Assembly: GCA_015060255.1 (NCBI GenBank)
Contig: SUYV01000004.1
Location: forward strand, 1 to 64,000
Direction of reading: 5' to 3'
DNA length: 64,000 nucleotides
Origin: Bacteroidales bacterium
GTDB taxonomy: Bacteria; Bacteroidota; Bacteroidia; Bacteroidales; UBA932
Numbering within the stretch: position 1 is the stretch's first letter; every line of letters begins with the position of its first letter. Both the position numbers and the translations under genes were made by a program. Below the pieces are notes generated by a model. It made no database searches. It saw only the letters and a program-made list of their open reading frames with translations, and was not told where the DNA came from. Below, one piece after another: positions 19,288-29,854 of this stretch.

Positions 19288-20952
19288 ATGAACAAACCGA
19301 TCATCTACCAGATGCTTCCTCGACTGTGGGGAAACGATAAGATAAGACCAAAGAAAAACGGAAAACTTGCCGATAACGGCACAGGAAAACTCTCTGACAT
19401 TGACAAGGATACTCTTGAATATCTGAAATGGCTCGGCTGCAGCCATGTATGGTATACAGGTATCATAAGACATTCTACACAAGAATCGGATGAAGGCTGC
19501 ATTCCGTCGCATCCTCAGTTCGTAAAAGGAAAGGCAGGGTCTCCATACGCAATCTGCGATTATTATGATGTAAACCCATATCTTGCTGATAATCCTGAAG
19601 ATAGAATGCTTGAGTTCGAGCAACTGATCAAGAGGACCCACGAAGCCGGACTCAAGGTTATCATTGACTTTGTACCTAATCATGTGGCTCGTGACTATGG
19701 CAAGACAAGCGCATCGGATGGGCATCCGATGCTGGGAGCAAATGATGACAGGGAAGTACACTGGAAGGAGGATAATGATTTCTTCTATTATCCGGGGGAA
19801 GCACTCAGACTACCTACTCCATGCCCATTGGGAATGGAACCATACATGGAAATGCCGGCAATGGCAACCGGAAACAACTGCTACAGTCCTGAGCCAGGTA
19901 TCAATGACTGGTATGAGACTGTAAAGATCAACTATGGAGACAATCACACTGCCACATGGGACAGAATGTTGGACATATTGACATTCTGGGCCGAGAAGGG
20001 AGTTGATGGCTTCAGGTGCGACATGGTGGAACTTATTCCACAGAGCTTCATAGGTTGGGCTATCTCACAGATAAAGAACAGATTCCCGGATATCATCTTC
20101 ATAGCAGAGGTATATAAGAAGGAGCTGTATCGTGATTATGTACATAAGGTCGGATTTGATTACCTGTATGACAAATCAGGACTGTATGATACACTCAGGT
20201 CAATTGTTGACAAGAATGTAAACGATAACGGCATGCCGGTGGACCTGTGGCAGTCGACAACGGGAATCACACGCAACTGGCAGTTCTTGGGTGACCTTCA
20301 GCCATATATGCTGAACTTCCTGGAAAATCACGACGAGCAGCGCTTCGCATCAGAATTCTTCGGCAGGGACGGACACAACACCTATGCTCCACTTTACGCT
20401 TCTCTTTTCCTGAACACAGCACCGTTCATGATATATTTTGGAGAAGAAGTCGGAGAATCAGGAATGGATGAGGAAGGATTCAGCGGACGTGACGGACGTA
20501 CTACCATTTTCGACTGGTGGAGTGTGGGCAGCGTCAGAAGATTACGCAAGGCTATTGCTTCGAAAGCATACGAAGATCTCAAGGTGTCGAAACTGACTGC
20601 AGCCGGAATGAAGAAGGATGAGGCTGAGATATTCTGCAGATTTGCTCAGGCTGTGCGCCTTGCAGCTGTTGACACTGCCATATCCATGGGCACGACATAC
20701 GATCTGTGTTACTGCAACATGTCATCAGACGGGTTTGACAAGAACAGACATTTTGCATTCCTGAGGGATTATGAGGAACATACGCTTCTGATTGCAATCA
20801 ATTTCTCTGACAAGGCAGCAGAAATGAAGCTTGTCATTCCTGAACATGCCTTTGAGTGGATGGGTATTCCTATCACGGAAAAGATGTATCCCGGCAAGGT
20901 GATAAACGTAAAAGTGCCGCCAATGGACGGCACAGTGATTCAACTTGTCTGA
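19288..20952 (+). CDS. GH13 alpha-amylase family protein, cytoplasmic
   Basis: VIIDFVPNHVARDY, GVDGFRCDMVELIP, IFIAEVYKKEL, ENHDEQRFASEF. Confidence 0.88.
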   Translation: MNKPIIYQMLPRLWGNDKIRPKKNGKLADNGTGKLSDIDKDTLEYLKWLGCSHVWYTGIIRHSTQESDEGCIPSHPQFVKGKAGSPYAICDYYDVNPYLADNPEDRMLEFEQLIKRTHEAGLKVIIDFVPNHVARDYGKTSASDGHPMLGANDDREVHWKEDNDFFYYPGEALRLPTPCPLGMEPYMEMPAMATGNNCYSPEPGINDWYETVKINYGDNHTATWDRMLDILTFWAEKGVDGFRCDMVELIPQSFIGWAISQIKNRFPDIIFIAEVYKKELYRDYVHKVGFDYLYDKSGLYDTLRSIVDKNVNDNGMPVDLWQSTTGITRNWQFLGDLQPYMLNFLENHDEQRFASEFFGRDGHNTYAPLYASLFLNTAPFMIYFGEEVGESGMDEEGFSGRDGRTTIFDWWSVGSVRRLRKAIASKAYEDLKVSKLTAAGMKKDEAEIFCRFAQAVRLAAVDTAISMGTTYDLCYCNMSSDGFDKNRHFAFLRDYEEHTLLIAINFSDKAAEMKLVIPEHAFEWMGIPITEKMYPGKVINVKVPPMDGTVIQLV

Positions 20953-20955
20953 GTG

Positions 20956-21708
20956 TCAGATCCTTCTACGGAATTCCGCAATGGTGATTGCAGTCGCAAT
21001 CGCGGCGTTCAGGGATTCCGATCCAGGACTGTCGGATGGGTAGGGAGGTATGTACAACCTGTCGGAGACAAACTCTTCCATTTCGGCAGAGATACCTTCG
21101 GATTCGTTTCCTATTACAATCATGACTGGAGCACCTTCACCGGTCTCCAGTTCTTTTTTATACATGTCCTGACCGTCAAGGAAGGTACCGTATACCTTGC
21201 CGCCTTTATCCAATACTATCCGGGATACGTCGTGCAGGTCAATGTAATGCATCTTCACACGGAATATAGCTCCCATTGTAGCCTGAACGACTTTCGGATT
21301 GAATACGTCAACAGTGTCCTTTGCAGCGAATATGGCGTCAATGCCGAACCAGTCTGCAACACGAAGGATAGTACCAAGGTTGCCTGGATCCCTGATAGAA
21401 TCAAGCGCAAGGAACAGGCCTCCCTTGGATATGATCTCCTCTGCGGCAGAAGCGTCATCCATATATACATCGGAAGGTTTCTTCAGCACTGCAAGGGCAG
21501 GAGAAGGGGAGGACAATGCGGAAATCCTCTTCATGGATTCTTCACCGATCTCATCCCTTCTGTAGATGCGTTCTACCTCAAAAGGTGAGGCGATGGCTTC
21601 CTGGACCATCTTCTCACCTTCTACAATAAACAATCCGAGTTCGTCTCTTGTCTTTTTCAGATGCAGAGACTTCACTCTTTTCATCTCATTATTTGAAATG
21701 CATGCCAT
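20956..21708 (-). CDS. TrmH/SpoU-family RNA 2'-O-methyltransferase
   Basis: LDSIRDPGNLGTILRVADWFG, VIGNESEGIS, IPPYPSDSPGSESLNAAIATAI. Confidence 0.88.
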   Translation of the reverse strand: MACISNNEMKRVKSLHLKKTRDELGLFIVEGEKMVQEAIASPFEVERIYRRDEIGEESMKRISALSSPSPALAVLKKPSDVYMDDASAAEEIISKGGLFLALDSIRDPGNLGTILRVADWFGIDAIFAAKDTVDVFNPKVVQATMGAIFRVKMHYIDLHDVSRIVLDKGGKVYGTFLDGQDMYKKELETGEGAPVMIVIGNESEGISAEMEEFVSDRLYIPPYPSDSPGSESLNAAIATAITIAEFRRRI

Positions 21709-21709
21709 A

Positions 21710-23104
21710 TCAATATCCAAGGATCTTTAGCATTGACTTGTATGTCTGCTCCTTGCTGAAAAGCTTCGTAGTGTAGTCTCCGTTCTCATCCTTGTCGATG
21801 ATGATGTGCTTTGGAGCAGGCTGGAGACAGTGCTGGATGCCGCCGTATCCGGAAATCGATTCCTGATAAGCTCCTGTATGGAAGAAGCCGATATAAAGAG
21901 GTTCACCCTCCTCCTCGATCATAGGAAGATAGATGGCATTTGCGTGAGCATCTGCATTGTAATAGTCTTCGCTGTCACATGTAAGACCTCCGAGGAACAC
22001 CCTCTGATATTTCTCATTCCACTTGTTTATAGGAAGGAGAATAAACTTCTGCTTGATACCCCATGTGTCAGGAAGAGTGACCATGAATGAGCTGTCGATC
22101 ATGTACCAGCGCTCCCTGTCATTCTGCTGCTTCATGTCAAGTATCTGGAATATCGTAGCTCCGGATTCACCGACTGTAAAGCTTCCGAACTCAGTGAAGA
22201 TGTTCGGCTCGGCTACTCCACGGGCGTTACACATGATCTTGATCTGTGAGATGATCTCCTCAGCCATGTATTCGTAGTCAAAATCTGATGCAAGTGAATT
22301 CTTGATAGGGAATCCACCGCCAATGTTCAGAGAATCAAGCTCAGGACAGATCATCTTGAGGTCACAGTAGACTCCGACACACTTCGCAAGCTCATTCCAG
22401 TAATATGCAGTGTCGCGCATTCCAGTATTGATGAAGAAGTGGAGCATCTTCAGCTTGAACTTGCGATTCTTGCTGATCAGGTTCTCGTAGAAAGGAACGA
22501 TGTCACTGTATCGGATTCCAAGACGTGATGTATAGAAATCGAACTTGGGGTCTTCCTCGGATGCAATGCGGATACCGAGATTTACCGGAACTTCAACAAG
22601 CTTGTCCAATGCCTCAAGCTCGTGCATGTTATCCAGCACAGGAATGATGTTCTGCCAACCGCTGTTGGCAAAATTGGCAATGTTTTCTACATAGGCAGGT
22701 TTCTTGAAACCGTTGCATACGATATACTGATCCTTATTTACAAGTCCTTCAGACTCAAGCGCTTCAATCAGATTGAGGTCGAATGCGGAAGAAGTCTCAA
22801 GGTGAATCTCGTTCTTAAGAGCCTCCTTAAGTACAAACTCAAAGTGGGAACTCTTGGTGCAGTAACAATAGTTATATGTTCCCTTGTAATCCACCTTCGC
22901 CATAGCGACATTGAACATACGCTTGGCCCTCTGGATCTGAGATGAGATCTTAGGCAGATAAGTGATCTTGAGTGGAGTTCCGTACTGATTGATGATATCC
23001 ATCATGTTGATGTCGTGGAAGTGGAGCTCGCCGTCTTCAACCATAAACTCATCCTGCGGAAACTCAAAGGTCTGGTCAATCAGATCGATGTACTTGTTCT
23101 TCAT
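21710..23104 (-). CDS. Arginine decarboxylase-like PLP fold-III decarboxylase
   Basis: Fold-III decarboxylase features (YCYCTKSSHFEFVLKEAL PLP-lysine region; NIGGGFPIKN); resembles the short Bacteroidota arginine decarboxylases. Confidence 0.72.
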   Translation of the reverse strand: MKNKYIDLIDQTFEFPQDEFMVEDGELHFHDINMMDIINQYGTPLKITYLPKISSQIQRAKRMFNVAMAKVDYKGTYNYCYCTKSSHFEFVLKEALKNEIHLETSSAFDLNLIEALESEGLVNKDQYIVCNGFKKPAYVENIANFANSGWQNIIPVLDNMHELEALDKLVEVPVNLGIRIASEEDPKFDFYTSRLGIRYSDIVPFYENLISKNRKFKLKMLHFFINTGMRDTAYYWNELAKCVGVYCDLKMICPELDSLNIGGGFPIKNSLASDFDYEYMAEEIISQIKIMCNARGVAEPNIFTEFGSFTVGESGATIFQILDMKQQNDRERWYMIDSSFMVTLPDTWGIKQKFILLPINKWNEKYQRVFLGGLTCDSEDYYNADAHANAIYLPMIEEEGEPLYIGFFHTGAYQESISGYGGIQHCLQPAPKHIIIDKDENGDYTTKLFSKEQTYKSMLKILGY

Positions 23105-23276
23105 TTCTACTAATTTGATTAAGTCAGTTTATCGGATTTCAATCAATCCGACTCACTCGGATTGCCGTAAATCAGCGCAAAGATATCATTTATATTGATA
23201 TCAGCATCATTTGCGGCAATATTTTCGGCCAAAATTTTGAGTAAAGCACACTTTTAGATAAATTTGCATAATATAT

Positions 23277-25466
23277 ATGAGAGCATTCAAGCGCATAATT
23301 GTACTTCTGGCCGTCATTCTGGCGGCACTTTCCTGCAGCACTACACGCGTCCTGCAGGACGGTCAGTACAGACTTGCTAAGAATAAGATCACGGTCTCGA
23401 ATGACAAGACATTCAATACCGGATCTCTTGATGCATACCTCAAGCAGAAGCCGAATTCATATTTCATCTTCGGATGGAACCCTTTCCTCAATGTCTACAA
23501 CTGGTCAAACGGAAAAGGCAAAGGCTGGGATAAGTTCGTTCAGAAAATCGGAGTCGCTCCTGTAGTGTATGAATCAGACCTTGTAGACGCAACCATTGAG
23601 AACATTGAGAACCGACTTGAATATCTCGGATATTACGGTTCATCTGTTGAGAGCCGCATCAACGTAAAGAAAAAGAGGGTTTATGTCAATTACGACATAA
23701 CCTTAGGCAAGAGATTCCCGGTCAAAGACATTGAAATCGTCCTTCCGGAAGACAGCACCTTTACAAAAGATTTCATCAGAGACACTGCCTCGATGCTGAT
23801 CCAGCCAGGAGATTTTCTTTCCGAAGACATTCTCGAAAAGGAGACGGTGCGTTCAAGTGCCGTCATGAAGAATCTCGGCTACTTCGAGTTCAACAAGAAT
23901 CATTTCTTCTTCGAAGCGGACACTCTGAGCATTCCGGATACAGCCTTGCTCAAGATGACCATCAACGAGTACACCAGGAACGAAACTCCGGAGGAGGCTC
24001 ACCCTATCAGCAAGTTCTATTTCAACGACGTCACCATTTCATACCCTAAGACACTGAAGATCAGAGAGAAAGTCTTAAATGACCTTAACACGATCAAGCC
24101 CGGCGATATATACAGCAGCGACGTCGTCAACAATACATACTCCAGATTATCCGCTCTGCGTGTGTTCAGCAGTGTCAATATAGGTATGACGCCTGTGGAC
24201 AGCAACAAGGTAAACTGCACTATCAACCTTTCACAGTCCAAGCCTCAGGGATTCAAGCTCAATCTGGAGGCATCGTCAAACTCCACCGGTCTGTTCGGAA
24301 TATCTCCACAGTTGTCATATTATCACAAGAATATCTTCAGGGGAGGAGAGTGGCTCAACCTGAGCTTCATGGGCAATTTCCAGTTCAAGTTCAATGATGA
24401 CATCAGGTCCAACGAGTTCGGAGTTTCTGCAGGATTGAGCTTTCCGAAATTCCTGCTGCTCCCATACAGATATTTCAACGAGTCGATTCCGAGGACTGAC
24501 ATAAACCTGTCATACAATTACCAGAGCCGTCCTGAGTATACCAGAAACATCATATCCACCTCATATGGCTATAATGGAAATGTCAGGAACAGATTCTTTT
24601 ACCAGGTATATCCTCTGCAGCTGAATATTGTCAGACTTTTTGACCTTGACGACAGTTTCTATAAGAATCTCGCCAATGACCCGTTCCTCAGAAATGCATA
24701 TCAGGACCACTTCGACCTGGGATCCGGAGGAACATTCTATTATACCACTAATCCTGAAAGCATTCCAAAGACATCATATCATTATGCACGTCTTCAGGTG
24801 GACATTGCCGGAAACCTTCTCAGTGCCTTCAAGAGAGTCATGAATAAGGACGCCGATGGTGCCGGAATGATATGGAACACTCCTTTCTCACAGTTCATTC
24901 GTGGTGAGATCACACTTGGAAAGACATGGATATGGGGTAAGAACTCAGGCCAGTCCATAGCTACAAGACTGGTCGCTGGAGCCGGTCACGCATACGGCAA
25001 CTCACATGCACTACCTTTCGAGAAGCATTTCTATGCCGGTGGAGCAAGCAGCCTCAGAGGCTGGCAGGCCAGGACTGTAGGTCCGGGCACATCCCAGAGG
25101 GATACAACCTTCGTCATCCCTAATCAGGCCGGTGACATGAGGCTTGAAGCCAACATAGAGTACAGATTCAAGATGTTCTGGAAAGTGGCTGGTGCCCTTT
25201 TCGTAGATGCAGGAAACATCTGGACTCTCAAGGAAGATCCAAGCGCGGAGAATTCCGGAGCACTCTTCAAATGGAATACCCTCGGAGAAAGCATAGCTGC
25301 CAACTGGGGAGCCGGAATAAGACTTGACTTCGACTTCCTCTTGCTTCGACTGGATCTCGGTCTTAAGGTACATGATCCGGCAAGGGAGCAGAAATGGGTG
25401 GGACCGGACCAATGGTTCCGCAGAGACGGTTTCGCCCTGCATTTCGGAGTCGGATATCCTTTCTAA
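23277..25466 (+). CDS. TamL/BamA-family outer-membrane lipoprotein
   Basis: Lipobox LSCS; POTRA-like N-terminus; Omp85 C-terminal barrel (FYAGGASSLRGWQARTVGPG). Confidence 0.85.
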   Translation: MRAFKRIIVLLAVILAALSCSTTRVLQDGQYRLAKNKITVSNDKTFNTGSLDAYLKQKPNSYFIFGWNPFLNVYNWSNGKGKGWDKFVQKIGVAPVVYESDLVDATIENIENRLEYLGYYGSSVESRINVKKKRVYVNYDITLGKRFPVKDIEIVLPEDSTFTKDFIRDTASMLIQPGDFLSEDILEKETVRSSAVMKNLGYFEFNKNHFFFEADTLSIPDTALLKMTINEYTRNETPEEAHPISKFYFNDVTISYPKTLKIREKVLNDLNTIKPGDIYSSDVVNNTYSRLSALRVFSSVNIGMTPVDSNKVNCTINLSQSKPQGFKLNLEASSNSTGLFGISPQLSYYHKNIFRGGEWLNLSFMGNFQFKFNDDIRSNEFGVSAGLSFPKFLLLPYRYFNESIPRTDINLSYNYQSRPEYTRNIISTSYGYNGNVRNRFFYQVYPLQLNIVRLFDLDDSFYKNLANDPFLRNAYQDHFDLGSGGTFYYTTNPESIPKTSYHYARLQVDIAGNLLSAFKRVMNKDADGAGMIWNTPFSQFIRGEITLGKTWIWGKNSGQSIATRLVAGAGHAYGNSHALPFEKHFYAGGASSLRGWQARTVGPGTSQRDTTFVIPNQAGDMRLEANIEYRFKMFWKVAGALFVDAGNIWTLKEDPSAENSGALFKWNTLGESIAANWGAGIRLDFDFLLLRLDLGLKVHDPAREQKWVGPDQWFRRDGFALHFGVGYPF

Positions 25467-25470
25467 CGGT

Positions 25471-26787
25471 TTATTTCTTGGGATAATACTTTGGCCACAG
25501 GCTTTCAAGACGATTTCTAAGACCATCCTCCTGCTTATTGTCTGCAGGCTCGTAGAATTTACGTCCCGCAAGCTCTTCAGGCATGAATTCAAGGTCTACG
25601 AAATGCCCCGGATATTCATGGGCATATTTATATCCGTCTGCATATCCAAGTTCTTCCATAAGCTTTGTCGGAGCATTGCGCAGATAAAGCGGAACTGAGG
25701 CTGTCTGGGTCTCCTTGGCGACTCCAAGAGCCTCATTGATAGCCATATAGGCAGAATTGCTCTTTGCGGAAGAAGCAAGATATATGGTGCACTCAGCAAG
25801 CGGAATACGTGCTTCAGGCATTCCTATCGTATGAACTATCTGGAATGTGGAATTGGCCAGCAGAAGTGCATTAGGATTAGCAAGACCCACATCTTCAGCC
25901 GCAAGGATACAGAGGCGACGTGCTATGAACAGAGGGTCCTCGCCACCATCAAGCATTCGTGCAAGATAATATACAGCTGCATTTGGATCGGAGCCACGCA
26001 CACTTTTGATAAAGGCGGAAATGACGTCATAATGCATTTCTCCACCCTTGTCATATATCGCGATATTCTCTTGTAGGCATGCAGTCACTGCCTTGTTGTC
26101 AATGACAATCTCCTTCTTTCCAGCGAATGATCCCGTAACTATTTCAAGGATATTAAGAAGTTTTCTGGCGTCACCGGCGCTGTATCTGAACAATGCATCA
26201 GTTTCCTTTACCTTGATGTTTCTGTATTTGAGGACTTCATCTGAGGTGAGTGCATTGTCGAGAAGAATCTGCAGGTCATCCTTTCCAAGTGATTTGAGCA
26301 CGAATACCTGACATCTGGACAGGAGGGGAGTAATGACCTCGAATGAAGGATTCTCTGTAGTGGCTCCTATAAGTACGATGGTGCCGTCCTCTACAGCTCC
26401 AAGAAGCGCGTCCTGCTGTGACTTGTTGAACCGATGAATCTCATCTATGAACAATATCGGAGAGAGACCGTTGGAAAACAATGAATTCGAACGTGCCCTG
26501 TCAATCACCTCACGGACATCCTTGACACCGGCGCTGACAGCCGAGAGCGTAAAGAACTCCCTTCCGAGAGATTTGGCGACAATACGTGACAATGTGGTCT
26601 TACCGACTCCCGGAGGGCCCCAGAGGATGAATGAAGACAGATTGCCTGTCTCGATCATATTTCTAAGGATTCCGCCCGGCCCGATAAGATGCTTCTGGCC
26701 TACATAACCATCAAGAGTCTGAGGCCTCATTCGCTCCGGAAGGGGAGCCAGCATCCTTCCACGCCCTATATTGTCATCGTATTCCAT
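25471..26787 (-). CDS. rarA: Replication-associated recombination protein A (AAA ATPase)
   Basis: PLPERMRPQTLDGYVGQKHLIGPGG, LWGPPGVGKTTLSRIVA, LFIDEIHRFNKSQQDALL. Confidence 0.93.
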   Translation of the reverse strand: MEYDDNIGRGRMLAPLPERMRPQTLDGYVGQKHLIGPGGILRNMIETGNLSSFILWGPPGVGKTTLSRIVAKSLGREFFTLSAVSAGVKDVREVIDRARSNSLFSNGLSPILFIDEIHRFNKSQQDALLGAVEDGTIVLIGATTENPSFEVITPLLSRCQVFVLKSLGKDDLQILLDNALTSDEVLKYRNIKVKETDALFRYSAGDARKLLNILEIVTGSFAGKKEIVIDNKAVTACLQENIAIYDKGGEMHYDVISAFIKSVRGSDPNAAVYYLARMLDGGEDPLFIARRLCILAAEDVGLANPNALLLANSTFQIVHTIGMPEARIPLAECTIYLASSAKSNSAYMAINEALGVAKETQTASVPLYLRNAPTKLMEELGYADGYKYAHEYPGHFVDLEFMPEELAGRKFYEPADNKQEDGLRNRLESLWPKYYPKK

Positions 26788-26800
26788 CATCTCGATAAAG

Positions 26801-27931
26801 TTAAATATCCTTTGCAAACACCCAACGGCGCTTGTGAAGAATCTTCTCAAAAGGAGCCCACAACGCCTGTACCTTTACATTTGTTTCAAGATTGGCATTG
26901 GTCTCTGCATACTTGAATCCAAGCTTCTTATAATTCTCGAAAAGATCTACAAACACCAGAGAATTCAGTCCTTTGCTCTGATAATCAGGGCGTATGCCTA
27001 TGAGAAGAAGATCAAGAGTGTCAGGCTTCTTCCAATACATAGCCTTGAGCAGATGCCACCATCCGAACGGAACGATTTCACCGTTGCATTTCTGCAAAGC
27101 TTCCGAAAGCGAAGGTATCGATATGCCGGCAGCAACCAGTTCTCCCTTTTCATTCTCTATGAATGTCAGCATCTTGGTATCTACTATGCTCAGGTACATA
27201 TCCACATACTGGTCTATCTGCTTCTCAGACAGAAGTGAATAGCCGTAGAGGACGCAATATGTTTCATTTATAAGCTGGAAAAGCTTGTGTCCGTATCTTT
27301 CCTTCCTGATCTGTCGGCGTGAGAGCTTGCGGACGGTAAGCTTATACCTCTCTCTGACGATTTCTGCATATCGCACATGCTTTTCCGGCATCTGGTCCGG
27401 AATTGTGATCCTGTATTCGACCCATCCTGTCTCCTTGTAATATCCCAGCTTCTTCATATGCTCCGGATAATAAGGATGGTTGTATATCAAAGCCATAGTA
27501 CTGAGCCTGTCGAATCCTTCTACAAGCATTCCCTCAGGATCGAAATCTGTGAAACCAAGAGGGCCGGCGATCTGAGTCATTCCATGTGCCTGACCAAAGG
27601 CAATGACCGCGTTCAGAAGCGCTTCCGACACTTCGATATCATCAATGAAGTCAAACCATCCGAAACGGACCTGCTTGACTTTCCAACTTTCATTTGCCTT
27701 GTGGTTGATTATGGCAGCTACTCTTCCCGCCACATTGCCGTCTTTATATGCAAGATAGTATTCTGCTTCACAGAACTCAAAGGCTCCATTCTTATTTTTA
27801 TCCAGCGTATTGAGATCATCCAACGGCATGCTAGGAACATAGAATCTGTTTCCCTTATATAGTCTGTTGGCAAATCTCACAAATGTCTTCATCTCGCTTT
27901 TAGATGAGACGGCCTTGATTGTTACTGACAT
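26801..27931 (-). CDS. Conserved hypothetical protein with GNAT-like acyltransferase features
   Basis: IAGPLGFTDFDPEGMLVEGFD; GIRPDYQSKGLNSLVFVDLFENYKKLGFKYAETN. Confidence 0.6.
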   Translation of the reverse strand: MSVTIKAVSSKSEMKTFVRFANRLYKGNRFYVPSMPLDDLNTLDKNKNGAFEFCEAEYYLAYKDGNVAGRVAAIINHKANESWKVKQVRFGWFDFIDDIEVSEALLNAVIAFGQAHGMTQIAGPLGFTDFDPEGMLVEGFDRLSTMALIYNHPYYPEHMKKLGYYKETGWVEYRITIPDQMPEKHVRYAEIVRERYKLTVRKLSRRQIRKERYGHKLFQLINETYCVLYGYSLLSEKQIDQYVDMYLSIVDTKMLTFIENEKGELVAAGISIPSLSEALQKCNGEIVPFGWWHLLKAMYWKKPDTLDLLLIGIRPDYQSKGLNSLVFVDLFENYKKLGFKYAETNANLETNVKVQALWAPFEKILHKRRWVFAKDI

Positions 27932-28044
27932 AAAGTCCCGGTTTAAATTTAGTACATTCTACAAAGTTATTAAAAAATCCCGTATTTCCCGTATTTTTAC
28001 TAAATTCGCAAATCAGTAGCGTAGAGTGTAGGAAATATATTCAT

Positions 28045-28581
28045 ATGAGAAGACTGACCGGAATACTATGCATTATAGCCGCATTCGCATTGTCTGCGCC
28101 TGATATCCAGGCACAGCATCATGTCATCGGCTCAAGCTGGTCTTTTTCCGGTATCGGTATTTCGTACGAGTATCACAAAGACACACAGACATTTGCCCAG
28201 GTGGACGTCCGCGCTGAAATGTTCGACACATTCATAGGAGTTTCCACAAAGCCCGGAGGCAGCGCATCATTCACATGGAACATTGTATTCGGCTCCATGC
28301 AGTCGCGAAATGACATCGAGGTCAGGTTTTATGCCGGACCAGGTGTGGCAGTCGGCTATGCAGAGGATTACAAGACTCCTGATAAGGGATTGTTCTTCGG
28401 ACTGAAGGGCAGGGTAGGAATGAGGTGCAGCTTCGACAGGAACGTCGACATTTCACTGGCTCTGGCACCGATTCTTGGAATGCACCTGTATCAGAGGAAC
28501 GAAGAATTGCTGATGAGATATTATAGAAAAGGATTTATCCAGGCAATAATGCCCGAAATAGGAATTGCATACAGATTCTGA
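28045..28581 (+). CDS. Secreted hypothetical, small outer-membrane-like protein
   Basis: Signal peptide; alternating beta pattern ending in GIAYRF. Confidence 0.55.
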   Translation: MRRLTGILCIIAAFALSAPDIQAQHHVIGSSWSFSGIGISYEYHKDTQTFAQVDVRAEMFDTFIGVSTKPGGSASFTWNIVFGSMQSRNDIEVRFYAGPGVAVGYAEDYKTPDKGLFFGLKGRVGMRCSFDRNVDISLALAPILGMHLYQRNEELLMRYYRKGFIQAIMPEIGIAYRF

Positions 28582-28587
28582 TAAAGA

Positions 28588-29208
28588 ATGAAGAAAGCCA
28601 TCATCATATTGCTATTATTCAGCGTATTTAACATAAAAGTTACGGGCGCTGACACGGTTTCCCGCCAGTTACCTCGAGTGACGTTCGGCGCTGAATGGGG
28701 ATATGTGGCCACTTTCTTTTCTTATCATAGTTATAACTACTTCTCTACTGAAGGCTACAGGATGTCCGAGAAGCACGGTGCCTTTGGTATAGGAAGCAAC
28801 GGGGAAGTCAATCTTCATATAGGCTATAACCTGAACCATCATTGGAACATAGCCCTCTATGCAGGCTTTACCGGCCTGATGAACATACATAACGCAGTTC
28901 CTGTCTCCATACGTGCAACGAGATACTTCGGCAACTTGCCGGAAGCAGACAGATGGCTGGCATTCATCGACTTAGGTTCTGGTATAAGTATCAAACGCCA
29001 GCCACAGGAACTGGCGACAGCAAAATTAGGAGCAGGCTATCGAATATCTTTAAGCAGGGATACGAAACTGGACTTCATAGCTGCTGTAAGACTGACTCAT
29101 ACACATCCTCAGATCATAGATGAGGGCGACCTGATAACCCTGGAATGGACCAACAGGAACAGCGCCTTACTGGCAGCTGTCTCCGTCGGAATGTCACTTA
29201 CATTTTAA
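28588..29208 (+). CDS. Secreted hypothetical, small outer-membrane-like protein
   Basis: Signal peptide; beta-rich; C-terminal VGMSLTF; 6 bp downstream of the previous gene. Confidence 0.55.
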   Translation: MKKAIIILLLFSVFNIKVTGADTVSRQLPRVTFGAEWGYVATFFSYHSYNYFSTEGYRMSEKHGAFGIGSNGEVNLHIGYNLNHHWNIALYAGFTGLMNIHNAVPVSIRATRYFGNLPEADRWLAFIDLGSGISIKRQPQELATAKLGAGYRISLSRDTKLDFIAAVRLTHTHPQIIDEGDLITLEWTNRNSALLAAVSVGMSLTF

Positions 29209-29227
29209 CTGATACAAACACTTCGAT

Positions 29228-29854
29228 ATGGCTATAAGATTAGAAATGAGAAAGTCTGAGCGCATCCTTTTCTGCGCCAGCAAATGGTGGGGCGACCCTG
29301 ACCTCCCTGAAAATATGGAATATCCTACCGTAGAGGTTACTGAAGAAGGGGAGAGTTACGATTATCCTTTGACATTTATATGTCAGATCAACTGCGAGGA
29401 TCTGATTCCATATGACAAGGAAAACCGGTTGCCGCACGAAGGGATGCTGTATTTCTTCGGAGCCATTGACGAGTGGCTTGGCTACGAGAGCCCGACAGAG
29501 AACTCGACTGGTGAATGGACTAAAGGCCATTTCGTAGTCAAATATGCAAAAGCCATCAACTTCGAAACATTCAAGTCATGCATACTCGTTGATGACGACG
29601 ACCAGTCCCTGACAGAGCCGGAAATGGAGATGGTATTCAGCAGCTGCGACGATGATTCGGCTGGACATAAGCTCCTTGGTATTCCTGCAGACGGGAATGT
29701 CCGTACCGATTATCCGGGAATGCTTACGCTCATTCAACTTGATGGTGAGGACGCAGTGAAAATGCAATTCCCGAACCAGGGTAGACTCAATGTTCTGATG
29801 AAAGAGTCAGACCTCAAGTTCGGGAACTGGAAGAGAATCAAAGCCTTTATTTAG
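29228..29854 (+). CDS. DUF1963-like protein
   Basis: KWWGDPDLPENMEYP... PLTFICQINCEDL...GMLYFF pattern. Confidence 0.7.
   Translation: MAIRLEMRKSERILFCASKWWGDPDLPENMEYPTVEVTEEGESYDYPLTFICQINCEDLIPYDKENRLPHEGMLYFFGAIDEWLGYESPTENSTGEWTKGHFVVKYAKAINFETFKSCILVDDDDQSLTEPEMEMVFSSCDDDSAGHKLLGIPADGNVRTDYPGMLTLIQLDGEDAVKMQFPNQGRLNVLMKESDLKFGNWKRIKAFI

Noticed and set aside
20953-21588. 211-aa plus-strand ORF opposite the TrmH-family methyltransferase
   Set aside because: Overlaps a well-supported coding sequence on the other strand and has no domain.
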